NCBI GenBank assembly: GCA_963728655.1
Contig: CAVSLD010000006.1
Span: 62,001 to 126,000, forward strand
Direction: 5' to 3'
Length of the DNA stretch: 64,000 bases
Origin: Iamia sp963728655
Lineage (GTDB): Bacteria; Actinomycetota; Acidimicrobiia; Acidimicrobiales; Iamiaceae
Part shown: positions 1 to 9,245 of the stretch, one piece after another
Layout of the letters: each line of letters starts with the position of its first letter
Numbering within the stretch: the first letter of the stretch is position 1
Translations under genes and position numbers: made by a program
The notes under the pieces: generated by a model
What the model saw: only the letters and a program-made list of their open reading frames with translations
Told to the model about the DNA's origin: nothing
Databases searched by the model: none

Positions 1-76
1 CGGGCATCCGCTCGAGCACCCACGGCAGGGCCGCCTCCTCGTCGAGGGTGGGCAGGATCACGTCGATCTCGGGCAC
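1..76 (-). CDS. Family 2 glycosyltransferase, N-terminal fragment
   Basis: Only the first 25 codons lie in the window; the gene runs off the left edge. Reading leftward from a GTG at 76 the protein starts VPEIDVILPTLDEEAALPWV, the first beta-strand and acidic loop typical of GT-A fold family 2 glycosyltransferases (DxxLPTLNE-like). Such enzymes transfer a sugar from a nucleotide or polyprenyl donor at the cytoplasmic face of the membrane. The divergent sugar epimerase and the DUF2064 gene 5 kb away are common neighbours of this kind of gene. The acceptor cannot be told. Confidence 0.6.
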   Translation of the reverse strand, partial: MPEIDVILPTLDEEAALPWVLERMP

Positions 77-163
77 CGCGGCAACCTACCGACGTGACCC
101 ACCGCCGTCGGCGTCCCGGCTGCGGTGCCGTCGGCGCGTCGACCAGACGCCATGATGACGGCC

Positions 164-1210
164 ATGCGCGTGCTCGTCACCGGCGGTGCCGGCTTCATCG
201 GCAGCCACCTCGTCGAGCAGCTGGTCGACGAGGGGCCACGACGTGGTGGTGCTCGACCGGCGGCCCGAGGACGACCCGGCCTGGGACGACGTGCCCGACG
301 CGGTCGACGTCCGCCGGGTCGACCTGGCCGACGCGGACGCGGTGGCCCGGGCCGTGGCCGGACGTCGAGGCGGTGAGCCACCAGGCGGCGCGGGTGGGCC
401 TCGGCGTCGACTTCGACGACGTCGTCGACTACGCCACCGACAACGACCTCGGCACCGCGGTGCTGCTCCAGGCCCTGTGGCGGGCCGGCTTCGCCGGCCG
501 GCTGGTGGTGGCCAGCAGCATGGTCGTCTACGGCGAGGGCGCCTACACCTGCCCCACCCACGGCCCGGTGCGGCCCGGGGTCCGCGTCCGCCGCCGCCCT
601 CGACGCCGGGCGATTCGAGCCGCCCTGCCCGGTCTGCGGCGCCGCCCTCGGCGCCCGGCGACGATCGACGAGGACGCCCCCCTCGACCCTCGCAACACCT
701 ACGCCGCCACCAAGCTCCACACCGAGCACCTGGCCCAGACCTACGCCCGGGAGGCGGGCATCGGCTCGGTCATCGCCCTGCGCTACCACAACGTCTACGG
801 GCCCCGGATGCCCCGGGACACGCCCGTACGCCGGGGTGGCCAGCATCTTCCGCAGCGAGCTGGCCGGCGGGTCGGGCCCCCCAGGTGACCGAGGACGGGG
901 CGCAGCGCCGCGACTTCATCCACGTCACCGACGTGGCCCGGGCCAACGTGGCCGCCCTGCAGGCCGACCCGTCGGTCACCGGGCCCTTCAACGTGGCCTC
1001 GGGGACGCCCCACACCGTGCTCGACCTGGCCCGCGCCCTGGTCGCCGCCGCCGGCCCCGGCGCCCCCGCCCCGGTGGTCACCGGCGCCTGGCGCGGCGGC
1101 GACGTCCGTCACGTCACCGCCTCGCCGGCCCGCGCCGGCCGACCGGCTCGGGTTCGTCAGCCGAGGTCGGCTTCGCCGACGGGATGGCCGGGTTCGCCCG
1201 AGCGCTCTGA
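164..1210 (+). CDS. NAD-dependent epimerase/dehydratase (extended SDR), frameshifted
   Basis: The locus encodes about 348 residues. It opens with MRVLVTGGAGFIGSHLVEQL, the Rossmann GxxGxxG NAD site, followed by the Y-x3-K catalytic pair (NTYAATKLHTEHLAQTY) and RYHNVYGPRMP, all typical of NDP-sugar epimerases. A CPVCGAAL segment near codon 155 is a small Cys-pair insertion seen in some bacterial members. ATGs at 152 and 155 are possible alternative starts. The reading frame breaks about seven times (near 232, 360, 585, 655, 826, 872, 1140-1190), each time continuing recognisable protein in another frame, so these look like sequence errors. It is divergent from the glycosyltransferase at the left edge, and the two probably act in sugar modification. 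The substrate is unknown. Confidence 0.8.
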
Positions 1211-1317
1211 GCGCCTCGTCGCGCCACCTCGGTTGCGCGTGCGCCCGCTCTCCCAGGGTCCGGCCCGTATCCTCACGATCGCGCGAAACAGTCGGGCTGG
1301 GTAGGGGACCCCTCTCC

Positions 1318-1333
1318 GGGTAGGTCCCTACCC
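1318..1333. promoter_or_regulatory. Perfect palindrome GGGTAGG-TC-CCTACCC
   Basis: Seven-base arms with a 2-base spacer, overlapping a -10-like TACCCT (1329-1334) that ends 7 nt before the ATG at 1342. A further direct copy of GGGTAGG lies at 1299-1305, 19 bases upstream (about two helical turns). The arrangement looks like a repressor operator on the promoter of the downstream operon. The cognate regulator is not visible in the window. Confidence 0.5.
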
Positions 1334-1341
1334 TCCGGTCC

Positions 1342-2063
1342 ATGGAGACCGTGCTGGCGACGCAGACCGAGCCGGTCGGGCGACGGGCAGCGAACCACCC
1401 ACGACGCACGGCCACTCCCGAGGAGCCCACGGTGACCCAGAACGAGCGCACCCCCCTCGTCGCCCCCCTGACGGTGGCCGGGGTCGGCATCCTCTTCACC
1501 CTCGGGCTGGCCCTCGGGGGCGACCCTCGCCCCCGGCAGCGCCCTCGCTGGTGGCCGCCTGGTCGGCGGGGCGGTGGCCGTGGTCCTGACCCTCGCCACC
1601 ACCTGGGCCCTGCACCGCCTGCGGGTGGCTGCGGTCGCTCGAGCTCCAGACCCCCCGCGAGGTCGTCCCGTCCGAGTCCGAGCGGGTCGTCGCCCTGGCC
1701 GACAGCCGCCGCGAGCTGGTGGCGTGGGTGTCCGACGACCTGCGCATGCCCCTCGCCCGCCTCCAGGCCACCGCCGAGGCCCTCGAGGACGGCGTCATCC
1801 GCCACCCCGCCGAGGTGACCGCCGCGGTCGACGGCCATGCACGCCGAGATCGACCACCTGGGCGGGCTGCTGGCCGACCTGTGCGAGCTGAGCGACGTCG
1901 TCGACGGCGCCGGCCGGCGCCCGCGTCGGCCCGGATCCCGTCGGCCGGCGGCGGCGGTGGTCGCGACCCGCACCGACCTGGCCCCGGCCTGCACCTTCGA
2001 CATGGCCTTCCGGGCCGGCTGCCCGTCGGGCACCGGCCGGCGCCGCTCGGTCCGCCCCGGTGA
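1342..2063 (+). CDS. Histidine-kinase-like membrane protein lacking the phospho-acceptor His and ATPase domain (frameshifted)
   Basis: After a leader, two hydrophobic segments (LVAPLTVAGVGILFTLGLAL; AVAVVLTLATTWALHRL) are followed by a HisKA-like helix WVSDDLRMPLARLQATAEAL and a second helix EIDHLGGLLADLCELSD, the dimerisation hairpin of actinobacterial sensor kinases. The usual SHDLR/SHELR His is Asp here (codon GAC), and no HATPase domain follows before the stop. Two starts compete: ATG 1342, 7 nt after a TACCCT box (leaderless), and GTG 1432, preceded by AGGAG at 1420-1424. The stop at 2063 overlaps the next GTG (GTGA), so the frames were presumably coupled. At least three frame breaks (about 1520, 1640, 1838) make the last 50 residues unreliable. 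Confidence 0.5.
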
Positions 2064-3394
2064 CCTCACCCACGCTGCCCGTGCCGACGGCCGACGGCCT
2101 GGCCACGGACAGCCCCCTGCGGACCGATCGCATGGCCGCCGGGCCTCGGCGTGGCCCTCGGCGTCTGCTTCACCATCTGCTTCGCCACCGGGATGCTGTC
2201 GCACCTGATCCAGGACCCGCCCTCGTGGTTCCTGTGGCCGACCCGGCCGGTGAACCGCTACCGGGTCACCCAGGGCCTCCACGTGGCCACCGGGCTGGCG
2301 ACTATCCCGATCCTGCTGGCCAAGCTCTGGGTCGTCTACCCCAAGCTGTTCCGCTTGCCCCCGGCCACCGGCCTGAGCGACGCGGTGTCCCGGCTGAGCG
2401 ACGCCCTGCTCGTCGGGGGCGGGCTGTTCCTCGTCTTCAGCGGCACCGCCAACCTGGCCCGCTGGCGCCCCTGGGGCTTCGGCTTCACCGCGGGGCACTA
2501 CTGGACCGCCCTGCTCGCCTACGGCGCCCTCCTGGTCCACGTCGCCTACAAGGGCGCGACCACGCGGCGGGAGCTCCGGGGGCCGCTCCGCCGCCTCGTC
2601 GTCGGGGCCCGGGGCGGCCGGCACCGCTCCCACCCACCCGTCCCCGACGACGACGGGACGACCCCGAGCGTCGACCCCGTCCCCGCCGCGGCCGTCGCCG
2701 AGGGTCGTCCCCCGACGACCGCGGCGGGCCGGACCGCGACGGGCAGGAGCGGGAGCCCGGCCTGGCCGGGGCGGGGGGCGACCACGCCCTGACCCGGCGC
2801 GGCTTCCTCGGCGCCGTGGCCCTCGCCTCGGCGACCATCACCGTCACCACCGTGGGCCAGACCGCGCCGTGGTTCCGCCGCCTCAACCTGCTCGGCCCCC
2901 GCCGCTCCGACGTCGGGCCCCAGGGGTTCCCCGTGAACCAGACCGCGGCCGGCGCCGGCGTCGAGGCCGCCATCGACCGACGACGTCCTCGCCGACTACC
3001 GGCTCACCGTCACCGGGGCCGTCGACCGCGACCTCGAGCTCACCCTCGACGACCTCCGGGCCCTGCCCCAGGCACACCGAGGACCTCCCGATCGCCTGCG
3101 TCGAGGGCTGGAGCGCCGACGCCCGCTGGACCGGTGTGCGGGTCCGGGACCTGCTCGGATGGGCCGGAGCGCCCGACGGCGCCGAGGTCACGGTCATCTC
3201 CCTCCAGGACCCGTCGCTCTACGCCTCGCTCCGAGCTCAACCGCCTCCAGGCCGCCGACCACAAGACCCTTCTCGCCCTCGGCATGACGGCGGGCGACCT
3301 GCACCCCGACCACGGACGCCCCGTGCGCCTGATCGGGGCCAACCGGCCCGGCGTGCAGCAGACCAAGTGGGTCACCCGACTGGAGGTCCGGTGA
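2060..3394 (+). CDS. Molybdopterin-dependent oxidoreductase with fused membrane cytochrome-like domain (frameshifted)
   Basis: About 444 residues in two parts. The N-terminal half (to about 170) is polytopic, with several His residues in hydrophobic helices (MLSHLIQDPPSWFLW, GLHVATGLATIPILL, LLVHVAYK), like a ferric-reductase or cytochrome b type anchor. After an acidic linker, a twin-arginine-like segment LTRRGFLGAVALASATI leads into a sulfite-oxidase-fold domain (PF00174). There ACVEGWSADARWTGVRVRDL contains the Cys expected to bind molybdenum, and NRPGVQQTKWVTRLEV is the usual end. Frame breaks lie near 2143, 2700-2760, 2977, 3075 and 3230. It is translationally coupled to the genes on both sides (GTGA overlaps at 2060 and 3391). 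The substrate is unknown. Confidence 0.75.
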   Translation: MTSPTLPVPTADGLATDSPLRTDRMAAGPRRGPRRLLHHLLRHRDAVAPDPGPALVVPVADPAGEPLPGHPGPPRGHRAGDYPDPAGQALGRLPQAVPLAPGHRPERRGVPAERRPARRGRAVPRLQRHRQPGPLAPLGLRLHRGALLDRPARLRRPPGPRRLQGRDHAAGAPGAAPPPRRRGPGRPAPLPPTRPRRRRDDPERRPRPRRGRRRGSSPDDRGGPDRDGQEREPGLAGAGGDHALTRRGFLGAVALASATITVTTVGQTAPWFRRLNLLGPRRSDVGPQGFPVNQTAAGAGVEAAIDRRRPRRLPAHRHRGRRPRPRAHPRRPPGPAPGTPRTSRSPASRAGAPTPAGPVCGSGTCSDGPERPTAPRSRSSPSRTRRSTPRSELNRLQAADHKTLLALGMTAGDLHPDHGRPVRLIGANRPGVQQTKWVTRLEVR

Positions 3395-3950
3395 TCGAGC
3401 CCCTGTCGGAGATCCCACCCCCCGAGGCCGACGCGGACGTCGCGGGCGATGCGGAGCCCGACCGCAAGGACCTGCTCCTCCGGGCCCTGCCGTCGATCCC
3501 GGACCGCGACAGGGAGCCGCTGTCGTGGCCGGCCCGGGCCCTCGCCCTGGCGGGGTGGGCCGTGGTCCTGGTGGGGGTGCTCGGGGCGGCCGACCGCATC
3601 CCCACTTCGCCTTCGCCATCCCGTGGATGCGCCTCGGCACGTGGATGCTCTACTGCACCCTGTTCCACGACCTGGTCATCGCCCCCGCGGTCACCCTCGT
3701 GGCCCTCGGCGTGGGCCGTCTCCGCCCCGCCGGCGCTCCGGGCGCCGGTGGGCGTGGGGCTCATCGTCAGCGCCAGCCTGGTCGCCGTCTCCTACCCCCG
3801 GCTCCGGGGGTACGGGGTCCTCCCCGACAACCCCTCGGTCCTGCCCGGCAACGCCGCGCGGGACCTGCTCGTGGTGCTGGCCGTCGTGTGGGCCGCGACG
3901 GCGGCGGCCGTGGTGGTGCGTCTGCGGCGGGACCGCGCGCCGGGGCATGA
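3391..3950 (+). CDS. Hypothetical polytopic membrane protein
   Basis: Starts with GTG inside the stop of the molybdopterin gene (GTGA overlap), so it is probably made with it. After about 45 acidic residues come hydrophobic stretches: WPARALALAGWAVVLVGVLG, FAIPWMRLGTWMLYCTLFHD, LVIAPAVTLVALGVG, VGVGLIVSASLVAVSYPRL and DLLVVLAVVWAATAAAVVVR, suggesting five membrane helices. The reading frame changes near 3600 and 3715 and once more before the stop at 3950, so the C-terminus is uncertain. I do not recognise a family. By position it may be a membrane partner of the oxidoreductase, but that is inference only. Confidence 0.55.
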
Positions 3951-3961
3951 CCGGACGGGGC

Positions 3962-4595
3962 CTAGGGCCTCGCGGTCGGCGACAGGTGGGCGAACCACCG
4001 GTCGCTGGTGCTCCACACCTCGGCGACGGCGTGACCGCCGGCGGCGGCGACCTCGTCCAGGCCGTCGACGCCCACCACGGCCCAGGGGAACCACTCGCCC
4101 CGGTGGTCGCCCACCTCGAGGCGCACCTCCAGGACCTCGGTCGGCTGGCCCGGCGGGTCGACCTCCACCAGCGTCGAGCCGCCCGGGGCCAGCAGCTCGG
4201 CCGAGCGCAGCAGCAGCCGGCAGGCGTCGCCGCCGATGCCGAGGTTGCCGTCGAGCAGGATGGTGGTCGCCAGCGCCCGGTGCCGGGGAGCCGGTCGAAG
4301 ACCGAGCGCTCGAGCACGGCCGCCCCCCGCTGGCGGGCGAGGCCCACGGCGTGGGCGAGGTGTCGACGCCCAGGGCGGTGATCCCCCGTTCGCCGAGGGC
4401 CGCGACCAGCCGACCGGGACCGCAGCCCAGGTCGAGGACGGGACCGACGACCCGGTCGAGGATCTCGTGCTCGAGGGCGCTGGCCTCGGCGTTCCACTCG
4501 TGGACGGGGAGGGATCGGACGCGGCCGGCACGCGTCCGCAGCACGGGCGGGGCGGTGGGGTCCTCGTTGCCGGGCGACGGGCCCAGCACCCTCAT
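3962..4595 (-). CDS. Class I SAM-dependent methyltransferase (frameshifted)
   Basis: About 211 residues. The SAM-binding motif I is clear: VVGPVLDLGCGPGRLVAALG, followed by GITALGVDTS (motif II). Later come TTILLDGNLGIGGD and a substrate-side end VGVDGLDEVAAAGGHAVAEV. Frames shift near 4365 and 4285. The start ATG at 4595 overlaps the stop of the upstream DUF2064 gene (ATGA), so the two are translated as a unit. The pairing of such a methyltransferase with TIGR04282, a GT2 and a molybdopterin oxidoreductase recurs in actinobacteria as I recall. The methyl acceptor is unknown. Confidence 0.7.
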
Positions 4596-5242
4596 CGCGA
4601 GCCGTCCTGGGGGGCCGGTGGGCGGGCGGCGAGGGCGAGCGCGGCCACGGCCCGGCCGAAGCGGCCCCCGGGCGCGGCGGCGGCCACCTCCAGGGCGTCC
4701 TCCACGTGGTCGACGTCGACCAGGGCGGGCAGGTCGGTGACCGCCAGGCCGAGCTCCCGGCACCGGGCCCGCTGGAGGGCACCGGTGTCGTCGCGGCTGG
4801 TGGGGACCGGCCCGAAGAGGTCGGCGACGGCCTCCTGGAGCCCGATGGCCCACCACCCGCCGTCGACCGCGTCGCCCAGCACGCAGGGCGTCCCGCCGGC
4901 CAGCAGGTCGAGGGCCCCGTCGAGGAGCGGCGCGGTGACCTGGGGGGTGTCCATGCCGATCTGCAGCCCCGGTCCCCCCACCGCGGCCCAGGCGTGGTCG
5001 AGCCGTCGCCCCAGCGACCCGTCGGCCTGGGCGATGACCTCGAAGCCTTCGGGCAACCACGGGCCCGGCTCACCCTCGAGGGCCACCACCCTGCGCTCGG
5101 CCCCGCAGGCGGCGACGGCGGCGAGCGTGTCGGCCAGGGCAGCGGCGGCCAGGTCGGCGGCCTCCTCGGGGGTGCACGGCGGGCACAGGCGCGTCTTCAC
5201 CCGGCCGGGGCGAGGCTCCTTGGCCATGACGAGCAGGTGCAT
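4592..5242 (-). CDS. TIGR04282/DUF2064 glycosyltransferase-like protein
   Basis: An intact 216-residue protein. Family marks include the N-terminal MAKEPRPGRVKTRLCPP (nucleotide-binding loop of GT-A-like proteins), IGMDTPQVTAPLL (the D-x-P metal motif) and GDAVDGGWWAIGLQ. The family name mentions arsenosugar synthesis, but no arsenic gene is nearby, so I would not infer that role. It is the first gene of a two-gene minus operon with the methyltransferase. A GT2 gene lies at the left edge of the window. It probably modifies a small glycosylated metabolite or envelope lipid. Confidence 0.8.
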   Translation of the reverse strand: MHLLVMAKEPRPGRVKTRLCPPCTPEEAADLAAAALADTLAAVAACGAERRVVALEGEPGPWLPEGFEVIAQADGSLGRRLDHAWAAVGGPGLQIGMDTPQVTAPLLDGALDLLAGGTPCVLGDAVDGGWWAIGLQEAVADLFGPVPTSRDDTGALQRARCRELGLAVTDLPALVDVDHVEDALEVAAAAPGGRFGRAVAALALAARPPAPQDGSR

Positions 5243-5385
5243 GCGCGTGCCGTTCGGGGGTCGGCGGTGACGACGGGGACACGGGCGTCCGAGCCATGAC
5301 CGTACCCCGGCCCGGCGGCGGTGCCGCCGTCGGTCGAGGGGCCTCCGGAGCGGCGTCTGCCCCCGACGACCCGGCGTCGGGCCCC

Positions 5386-5391
5386 TATGTT
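5386..5391 (+). promoter_or_regulatory. -10 box TATGTT, leaderless start at 5398
   Basis: TATGTT ends 6 nt before the ATG at 5398, which places transcription initiation at or next to the start codon. No Shine-Dalgarno sequence is present in front of this ATG. Confidence 0.45.
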
Positions 5392-5397
5392 CCACCG

Positions 5398-6740
5398 ATG
5401 GCCGTCGACGCCCCGCCGCGGGAGGCGCGCCCGGCCACCGGCACGTGGCGCCTGGCCGCCCTCGGCCTGGGCGCCTGGGGCCTGCTGGTGTGGGGCGCCA
5501 TCGTGTGGGGCGCCCGCGTGGTCGAGGCCCAGCCCGAGATGCGGATCAGCGCGGCGCCGTTCGTCGGCACCTGGGAGCGCATGGTCACCGACCGCTCCGC
5601 CCTCCGGGTGGCGGTGCTGGTCGGCGTGCTGGCCGTGGCCCTCGCCCCGGAGCTGGCCCGTCGCCTGCCCTGGCGGGTCGTGGTGGTGGGAGCCGGCGCG
5701 CTCGCCGTCGGGCTGGCTGCTCGCCCTCAACGCCATCGACGGCCCCGACGCCCTCCGCGAGCCGCTCACCTCGCGCTACGAGTACGTGGCCGGCGTCCCC
5801 GACGTCGACGCCGCCGGCGGCGTCTCCTCCTACCTGGACACCTTCACCGAGCGGATCTCCGACTACCCGACCCACGTGCGGGGCCACCCACCGGGTCTGG
5901 TGGTGGGCCTGTGGGCCGCCGACCAGATCGGCCTCGACCCCGTCGAGGTCAACCTGGCGCTCGTCCTGCTGGGCTGGGCCGCCGCGGTGGCGGCCGGCCT
6001 GGTCGCGGCGCGCGACGTCGCCGGCGAGCCCGCGGCCCGCCGCATGGCTCCCCTCCTCGCCCTGGCGCCGGGGGCGATCTGGGCGGGGACGTCGCCCGAC
6101 GCCTTCTTCGCCGGGGTCACCGGCGCCGCGGTGGCCGCCCTGGTGCTGGCGACGGGGCGGGAGGGACGACGGGCCGACGTCACCGCCGCGGCGGGCGGGG
6201 TGCTGGTGGGGGTCAGCCTGCTGCTCTCCTACGCCACCGGCCCGGTGCTGGCGGTGCCGGTGACCGTGGCCCTGGTGCGGCGCCGATTGCGTCCCCTCGT
6301 CGTGGGGGCGGCGGCGGCCCTGGCCGTGCTGCTGGTGGCCGGGCTGGCCGGGTTCTGGTGGCCGGCCGGGCTGCTGGCCACCCGGGAGGAGTACCACGAC
6401 GGCCTCTCGCAGCTCCGCCCCCTCCGCTACTTCGTGGTCGGCAACCTGGCCGCGGTGGCGGTCGCGGTCGGCCCCGCCCTCGGCGGGGGGGTCGCCAACC
6501 TGGTGCGGCGCCTCCGTCCCGGTGCGCTCGTGGTCGGTGCCCTGGTCGGTGTGGCCGCGGCCGACCTGTCGGGCCTGTCGAAGGGGGAGACGGAGAGGAT
6601 CTGGCTGGTCTTCGTCCCCTGGCTGGCCGGGGCCGCGGCCTTCCTCCCCGGCCGACCCGACCGGGTGCGCGCGGGTCTGGGTCGCGCTGCAGGTGGCGGT
6701 GGGCATCGGGTTCCAGGTCGCCCTGAGGACACCCTGGTGA
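5398..6740 (+). CDS. Polytopic membrane protein, GT-C glycosyltransferase-like
   Basis: About 447 residues with ten or more hydrophobic helices. A large loop after the first helices contains SYLDTFTERISDYPTHVRGH followed by PPG. That resembles the periplasmic loop of actinobacterial integral-membrane proteins related to GT39/GT87 polyprenol-dependent glycosyltransferases; the match to a catalytic loop is my inference. Late motifs are GLSKGETERIWLVFVPWL. Single frame shifts occur near 5715 and 6670; the end at 6740 (VALRTPW) is in the corrected frame. The start at ATG 5398 is chosen because of the -10 box just upstream; an ATG at 5296 is also open but adds unconserved sequence. Confidence 0.6.
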
Positions 6741-6808
6741 CGGCGTCGGCATCGGCGCCTCCCGGGCCGCGGGGGCCGAGCGCGCACGGTGCGCCGCCCG
6801 GCGACCCG

Positions 6809-6814
6809 TACGCT
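6809..6814 (+). promoter_or_regulatory. -10 box TACGCT, leaderless start at 6821
   Basis: TACGCT ends 6 nt before ATG 6821. The same spacing is seen at many genes in this window. Confidence 0.4.
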
Positions 6815-6820
6815 TCGGTC

Positions 6821-9214
6821 ATGGGCGTGTCGTGGGACCCCAGGACGACTCGGGCGTGAGCGCTGCGCGCGTGGCTGCGGGCCGGCCGGGTGCCCGCCCT
6901 GGTCGCCGCCGTGGTGGTCGTCGGGGCGCTGGCCACCGCTCCCCTCCGCCCGCACGCCGAGGGCAGCGCCGTCCCCGCGGCCGACCGGGTGGTGGTCGTG
7001 GCCGTGCCCGGCCTCATCGCCAGCGACGTCGGCACCGGCGTGCTCCCCACCCTCGACCGTCTGGCGGGCGAGGGGTCCCTGGCCGCGGTGGCCACCCGCA
7101 CGCTGTCGTCGCGCCCGACCGTCGAGGAGGCGTACCTCTCGGTCTCGGCCGGCACCCGGGTCGAGGCCGACGTGGACCGCGACGGCACCGTCACCGTGTC
7201 GCCCGACAGCCCGACCGATCCGGGGACCCTCGGCGACGAGCTCCACGACGCCGGGGTGTCGACCCGGGTCATCGGCCCCGATGCGGCGGTGGCCGCGCTG
7301 GCCGACTCCGACGGCGAGGTCGATGCCGCCAGCCCACCCCAGGACTGGGTGGTCTACGAGGGCGGCCGCACCCGGTCCGACCCCACCGAGGTCCTGCGCC
7401 TCCTCGAGCCCGCCCTCACCGAGCGCAGCGTCACCCTCATCGACACGGGCGACACCACGCGGGCGGCCCGTCGGCGCGACGCCCTGCGCCTCCGCGACCA
7501 GAGAGCCCGTGAGCAGGGGGAGCCGGAGCTCGACGACCCCGACGTCGACGAGGGCGAGCTGCTGCGCCAGCAGTCCCTGGCCGACCTGGAGCCCACGCTG
7601 GCCGGGGTGGCCGCGGCCGTCGCCCGCACACCGGGCACGCTGCTCGCGGTCCTGGGTGTCACCCCCACCGCGCATCGCCCCGGAGCTGTCGCCCCTCGTG
7701 CTCAGCGGCGACGGGGTGCCCGCCGGCGTGGCCTCGTCGCCGGCCACCGATCGGCCCGGCCTGGTCACCATCGTCGACGTCACGCCCACGATCCTCGAGA
7801 GCGTGGGCGCCGACCGCCCGGTCGCCATGACCGGACGGCCGGTGCTGCTCGACGCCCACCGACGACGCCCTGGCGGTGGTCGAGCGCATCGACGACGTGG
7901 CCCGCTCGACCACCCAGGCGTACGGACCGTCGATCACCAGCCTGTTCACGGTCCAGACCCTCGCCCTGGCCATCCTCGCCCTCTGGCTGTTCGAGACCCG
8001 GCGGCGGCCGGGCTGGAACCCGCGCTGGTGGGGCGGGCTCATGGGTGCGGTCCTGCTGTCGCTGGCCTCGTGGCCGGCCGCGACCTTCCTCGCCGGCCTG
8101 CGGCCCTCGGGCCTCCCCTCGCCGGGCTGGACGGTCGCGGTCACCTGGGGCATCGCCGCGGCCATCGGGCATCGCCGCGCTCGCCCTCGGGCGTCGCGGG
8201 CCCCCGGCCCGACCGCTGTTCCTGGTGGCCGCGGCCACCACCGCGGTGATCGCGGTCGACATCGTCACCGGCGCCCGCCTGCAGGCCTCCACCGTGCTGG
8301 GCCACACCGCCGTCGCCGCCAGCCGCTTCCACGGCGTGGGCAACGCCGCCTTCGGGGCCTTCGCCGCCGCCGCCCTCGTCACCGCCGCCCTGGTGGTCGT
8401 GCTGGGCCACGACCGCCGTCGCGACATCTGCACCGCCGCCGCCGTCCTCGCCGTGGTCCTCGTCCTCGACGTGGCCCCCAGCCTGGGCGCCGACTTCGGG
8501 GGCGTCCTGTCGTTCGTGCCCGCCAGCCTCCTGCTGCTGGCGATCCTCGTGGGCCGTCGGATCGAGCCCAAGCTCGTGGCCCTGGCCGTCCTCGCCGTGG
8601 CCCTCGGTGTGGTCGCGGTGGTGGGCGCCGACCTCCTCCGCCCGGCCGGGAGCCGGACCCACATCGGTGAGTTCGCCCTCGACGTGCTGCGCGACCCCGG
8701 GGAGCTGTGGGCCACCATCACCCGGAAGTGGGCGGTCAACATGGCGAGCCTGGAGCGGACGACGTGGACCCGCACCTTCCCGGCCATCGCCGTCGCCCTG
8801 GGCGTCACCCTCCTGTCGCCCCGGCGGCGGCCCGCCTTCCGGCGCACCAGCCCCACCGGGCCCGCGTTCCTGGCCGTGGTCACCCTCGCGGCCATCGGCT
8901 TCCTCACCAACGACTCGGGGCTGCTGGTGCTGGGCGTGGCCGCGGTGTGGTTCGTCCCCCTCGTGGTCCTGCCGAGCCTGGCCGCCGACACCGGGATCCT
9001 CCACCCGCCCCCCGCCCTCGCCGGCGTGGGCACGGGGCTCGGGACCCCGGAGGCGGAGGGGCCCTCGTCGACCGCGGTCCGCGCCGAGGGTGCGGCGGGG
9101 CCACCGACCACTCCCGACGCGGGCACCGACGCCGCCGCGGTGGTCGACGGCGACGGGGCGGGCGAGCCGGCCGGTGCCGGGGGGCGGCGGGCGCGGTCGT
9201 CGGACCGACCGTGA
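6821..9214 (+). CDS. Alkaline-phosphatase-like/polytopic membrane protein of unknown role
   Basis: About 797 residues. After one membrane helix (VPALVAAVVVVGALATAPL) comes a soluble extracytoplasmic domain of about 330 residues. It begins DRVVVVAVPGLIASDVGTG and LPTLDRLAGEGSLAAVATRT and includes VDVTPTILESVGADRP, hallmarks of the alkaline phosphatase/sulfatase fold, though an obvious catalytic Thr/Ser-metal signature is not evident. It is followed by about ten membrane helices and a low-complexity Ala/Gly/Asp tail. ATG 6821 gives MGVSWDPRTTRA before an in-frame TGA at 6857 that requires compensating shifts near 6855-6862; GTG 6856 or GTG 6890 are fallbacks. Other shifts lie near 7680, 7862 and 8168. 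I know no assigned function. Confidence 0.6.
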
Positions 9215-9245
9215 CCGCGGGCACGTCGGATGCCATCATCGCCCG

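Noticed and set aside
4592..5242. Arsenosugar biosynthesis role for the TIGR04282 protein
   Set aside because: The family label suggests it, but no arsenite methyltransferase or radical-SAM partner is in the window.
5585..7828. A 747-codon open frame on the minus strand
   Set aside because: It lies antisense to two membrane-protein genes with clear motifs. High GC leaves long shadow frames without stops, and its translation is Arg/Gly/His-rich with no fold.
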